From assembly GCA_946221975.1 (NCBI GenBank), contig CAMIGT010000069.1, forward strand, positions 1 through 6,883: 6,883 nucleotides of DNA. The letters run 5' to 3'. This stretch comes from an uncultured Blastococcus sp. (GTDB taxonomy: Bacteria; Actinomycetota; Actinomycetes; Mycobacteriales; Antricoccaceae). The position numbers were made by a program, and so were the translations under genes. This document shows, in pieces, positions 5,686-6,883 of this stretch. Below the pieces are notes generated by a model. It was not told the origin of the DNA. It saw only the letters and a list, made by a program, of their open reading frames with translations, and did not search any database. Position 1 is the stretch's first letter, and each line of letters opens with the position of its first letter.

Positions 5686-6883
5686 TGGCAAAAAGCGTCT
5701 TGACTCCGCAGGCTGCGGACTTTCCCCGGTGGTACCAGGATGTGGTCGCGAAGGCCGAGATGGCCGACAACGGCCCGGTCCGCGGCACGATGGTCATCCG
5801 CCCGTACGGCTACTCCATCTGGGAGCGCATGCAGCGCGAGATGGACGACCGGATCAAAGCCGCCGGTGCCAAGAACGCCTACTTCCCAGTGTTTATCCCC
5901 GAGTCCTACCTGACCCGCGAGGCCGAGCACGTCGAGGGATTCAGCCCCGAGCTGGCCGTCGTCACGCACGCCGGCGGCAAGGACCTTGAGGAGCCCGTCG
6001 TCGTACGCCCGACCTCCGAGACCGTCATCGGTGAGTTCATGGCGAAGTGGATCAACTCCTACCGCGACCTGCCGCTGCTGCTCAACCAGTGGGCCAACGT
6101 TGTGCGTTGGGAGCTGCGACCGCGAGTTTTCTTGCGTACCAGTGAGTTCTTGTGGCAAGAGGGACACACGGCGCACGCGACGCAGGCCGACGCCGCGGCG
6201 TACGCCGCCCGCATCCACCGCGATGCCTACGAGGACTTCATGGTCAACATCCTTGCTATGCCGGTGATCCGCGGCCGCAAGACGAAGGCCGAGCGGTTCG
6301 CGGGGGCGATCAACACGCTCGCGCTGGAGGCGATGATGCGTGACGGCAAGGCGTTGCAGATGGGTACGTCGCACGAGCTCGGCCAGAACTTCGCCAACGC
6401 GTTCGGCATCAAGTATCTCTCGGCCGAGGGCCAGCAGGAGACCTGTTGGACGGCGTCGTGGGGTACGTCGACGCGGATGATCGGCGGGCTGATCATGACC
6501 CACGGCGACGACAACGGGCTGCGCATCCCGCCGCGCCTGGCGCCGATTCAGGCGCTGGTGATGGTCGTCAAGGACGGCGAGGGCGTGAGCGAGGCGGCAC
6601 GAGCGCTGACCGACGAGCTGCTCGCGGCCGGCGTACGCGCCGAGCTCGACGACCGCACCGACACCGCGTTCGGGCGTCGCGCTGTCGATGCCGAGCTCAA
6701 GGGCATCCCGGTGCGCATCGAGGTCGGCCCGCGCGATATCGCCGAAGGCAAGGTGACCGTCGCTCGGCGGATCGCCGGCGGCAAGGAGCCGGTCGCGCTC
6801 GGCGAGGCCGCGGCGCTGGTGCAGCGCGCACTCGACGAGGACCACCAGGCGCTGTACGACGCGGCGCTGGAGTTCCGCGACGC
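5685..6883 (+). CDS. proS: Prolyl-tRNA synthetase, archaeal/eukaryotic type (3' truncated by window edge)
   Basis: Class II synthetase that charges tRNA-Pro with proline using ATP in the cytosol. The first 399 codons are present, from MAKSVLTPQAADFPRWYQDV to the edge. Seen in order: motif 1 region GYSIWERMQREMDDRIKAAG (42-61), YFPVFIPES (66-74), VVVRPTSET (105-113), LLLNQWANVVRWE (131-143), motif 2 with FLRTSEFLWQEGHTAHAT (149-166), GKALQMGTSHELGQNF (221-236), and motif 3 with GDDNGLRIPPRLAPIQ (274-289). The anticodon-binding domain begins near 290 and includes ELKGIPVRIEVGPRD (337-351). The bacterial INS editing insertion is absent between motifs 2 and 3, which identifies the archaeal/eukaryotic-like form. 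The remaining C-terminal part and any zinc-binding residues lie outside. ATG 5685 is supported by the usual N-terminus and the 7-nt -10 spacing. VDAELKG replaces a commoner W-E-L-K-G, a minor variation. Confidence 0.97.
   Translation, partial: MAKSVLTPQAADFPRWYQDVVAKAEMADNGPVRGTMVIRPYGYSIWERMQREMDDRIKAAGAKNAYFPVFIPESYLTREAEHVEGFSPELAVVTHAGGKDLEEPVVVRPTSETVIGEFMAKWINSYRDLPLLLNQWANVVRWELRPRVFLRTSEFLWQEGHTAHATQADAAAYAARIHRDAYEDFMVNILAMPVIRGRKTKAERFAGAINTLALEAMMRDGKALQMGTSHELGQNFANAFGIKYLSAEGQQETCWTASWGTSTRMIGGLIMTHGDDNGLRIPPRLAPIQALVMVVKDGEGVSEAARALTDELLAAGVRAELDDRTDTAFGRRAVDAELKGIPVRIEVGPRDIAEGKVTVARRIAGGKEPVALGEAAALVQRALDEDHQALYDAALEFRD

Noticed and set aside
4450..6205. Repeated palindrome GGCGTACGCC (near 4452 and 6198)
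   Set aside because: Both copies encode A-Y-A within conserved proteins and arise from preferred GC-rich codons. There is no regular spacing.
5328..6845. 505-codon open frame on the minus strand opposite proS
   Set aside because: It is antisense to a clearly conserved prolyl-tRNA synthetase. Long antisense frames are expected in high-GC DNA, and its product shows no recognisable domain.

Overview
The window looks like chromosomal DNA from a high-GC actinobacterium (Actinomycetota). The evidence is GC-rich third codon positions in every gene, GTG starts, a GTGA stop/start overlap, and two genes whose ATG lies exactly 7 nt after a -10-like hexamer, the spacing expected for leaderless transcripts. 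Only prolyl-tRNA synthetase is a firmly recognised housekeeping gene, so I do not assign a genus. I see no RNA gene, mobile element, CRISPR array or clear prophage part.

Layout. Positions 1-52 hold the tail of an unidentified gene, joined by a 4-nt overlap to a 790-residue four-helix membrane protein (49-2421) that appears to be an internal duplication. After a 32-nt gap carrying a candidate leaderless promoter comes a 411-residue two-domain protein (2454-3689). Its N-terminal half resembles plasmid pRiA4b ORF-3 and its C-terminal half resembles UPF0158. Nineteen nt further on is a 360-residue metal-dependent amidohydrolase with a full set of metal ligands (3709-4791). It meets, tail to tail with a 13-nt overlap, a small minus-strand membrane-anchored protein that may carry a PH-like domain (4779-5222). 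Three bases beyond the start of that gene begins an unrecognised plus-strand gene (5226-5660). Last is proS (5685 to the window edge), encoding an archaeal/eukaryotic-type prolyl-tRNA synthetase cut off after 399 codons.

How they work together. The first two genes are probably translationally coupled, and the 2454 and 3709 genes are probably co-transcribed. proS seems to have its own start. Nothing in the sequence ties these units into one pathway, and I do not see a convincing new multi-gene system. The points most worth checking are the pRiA4b-UPF0158 fusion, the duplicated membrane protein, and the abrupt head-to-head junction near 5224, where both genes lack normal 5' ends.
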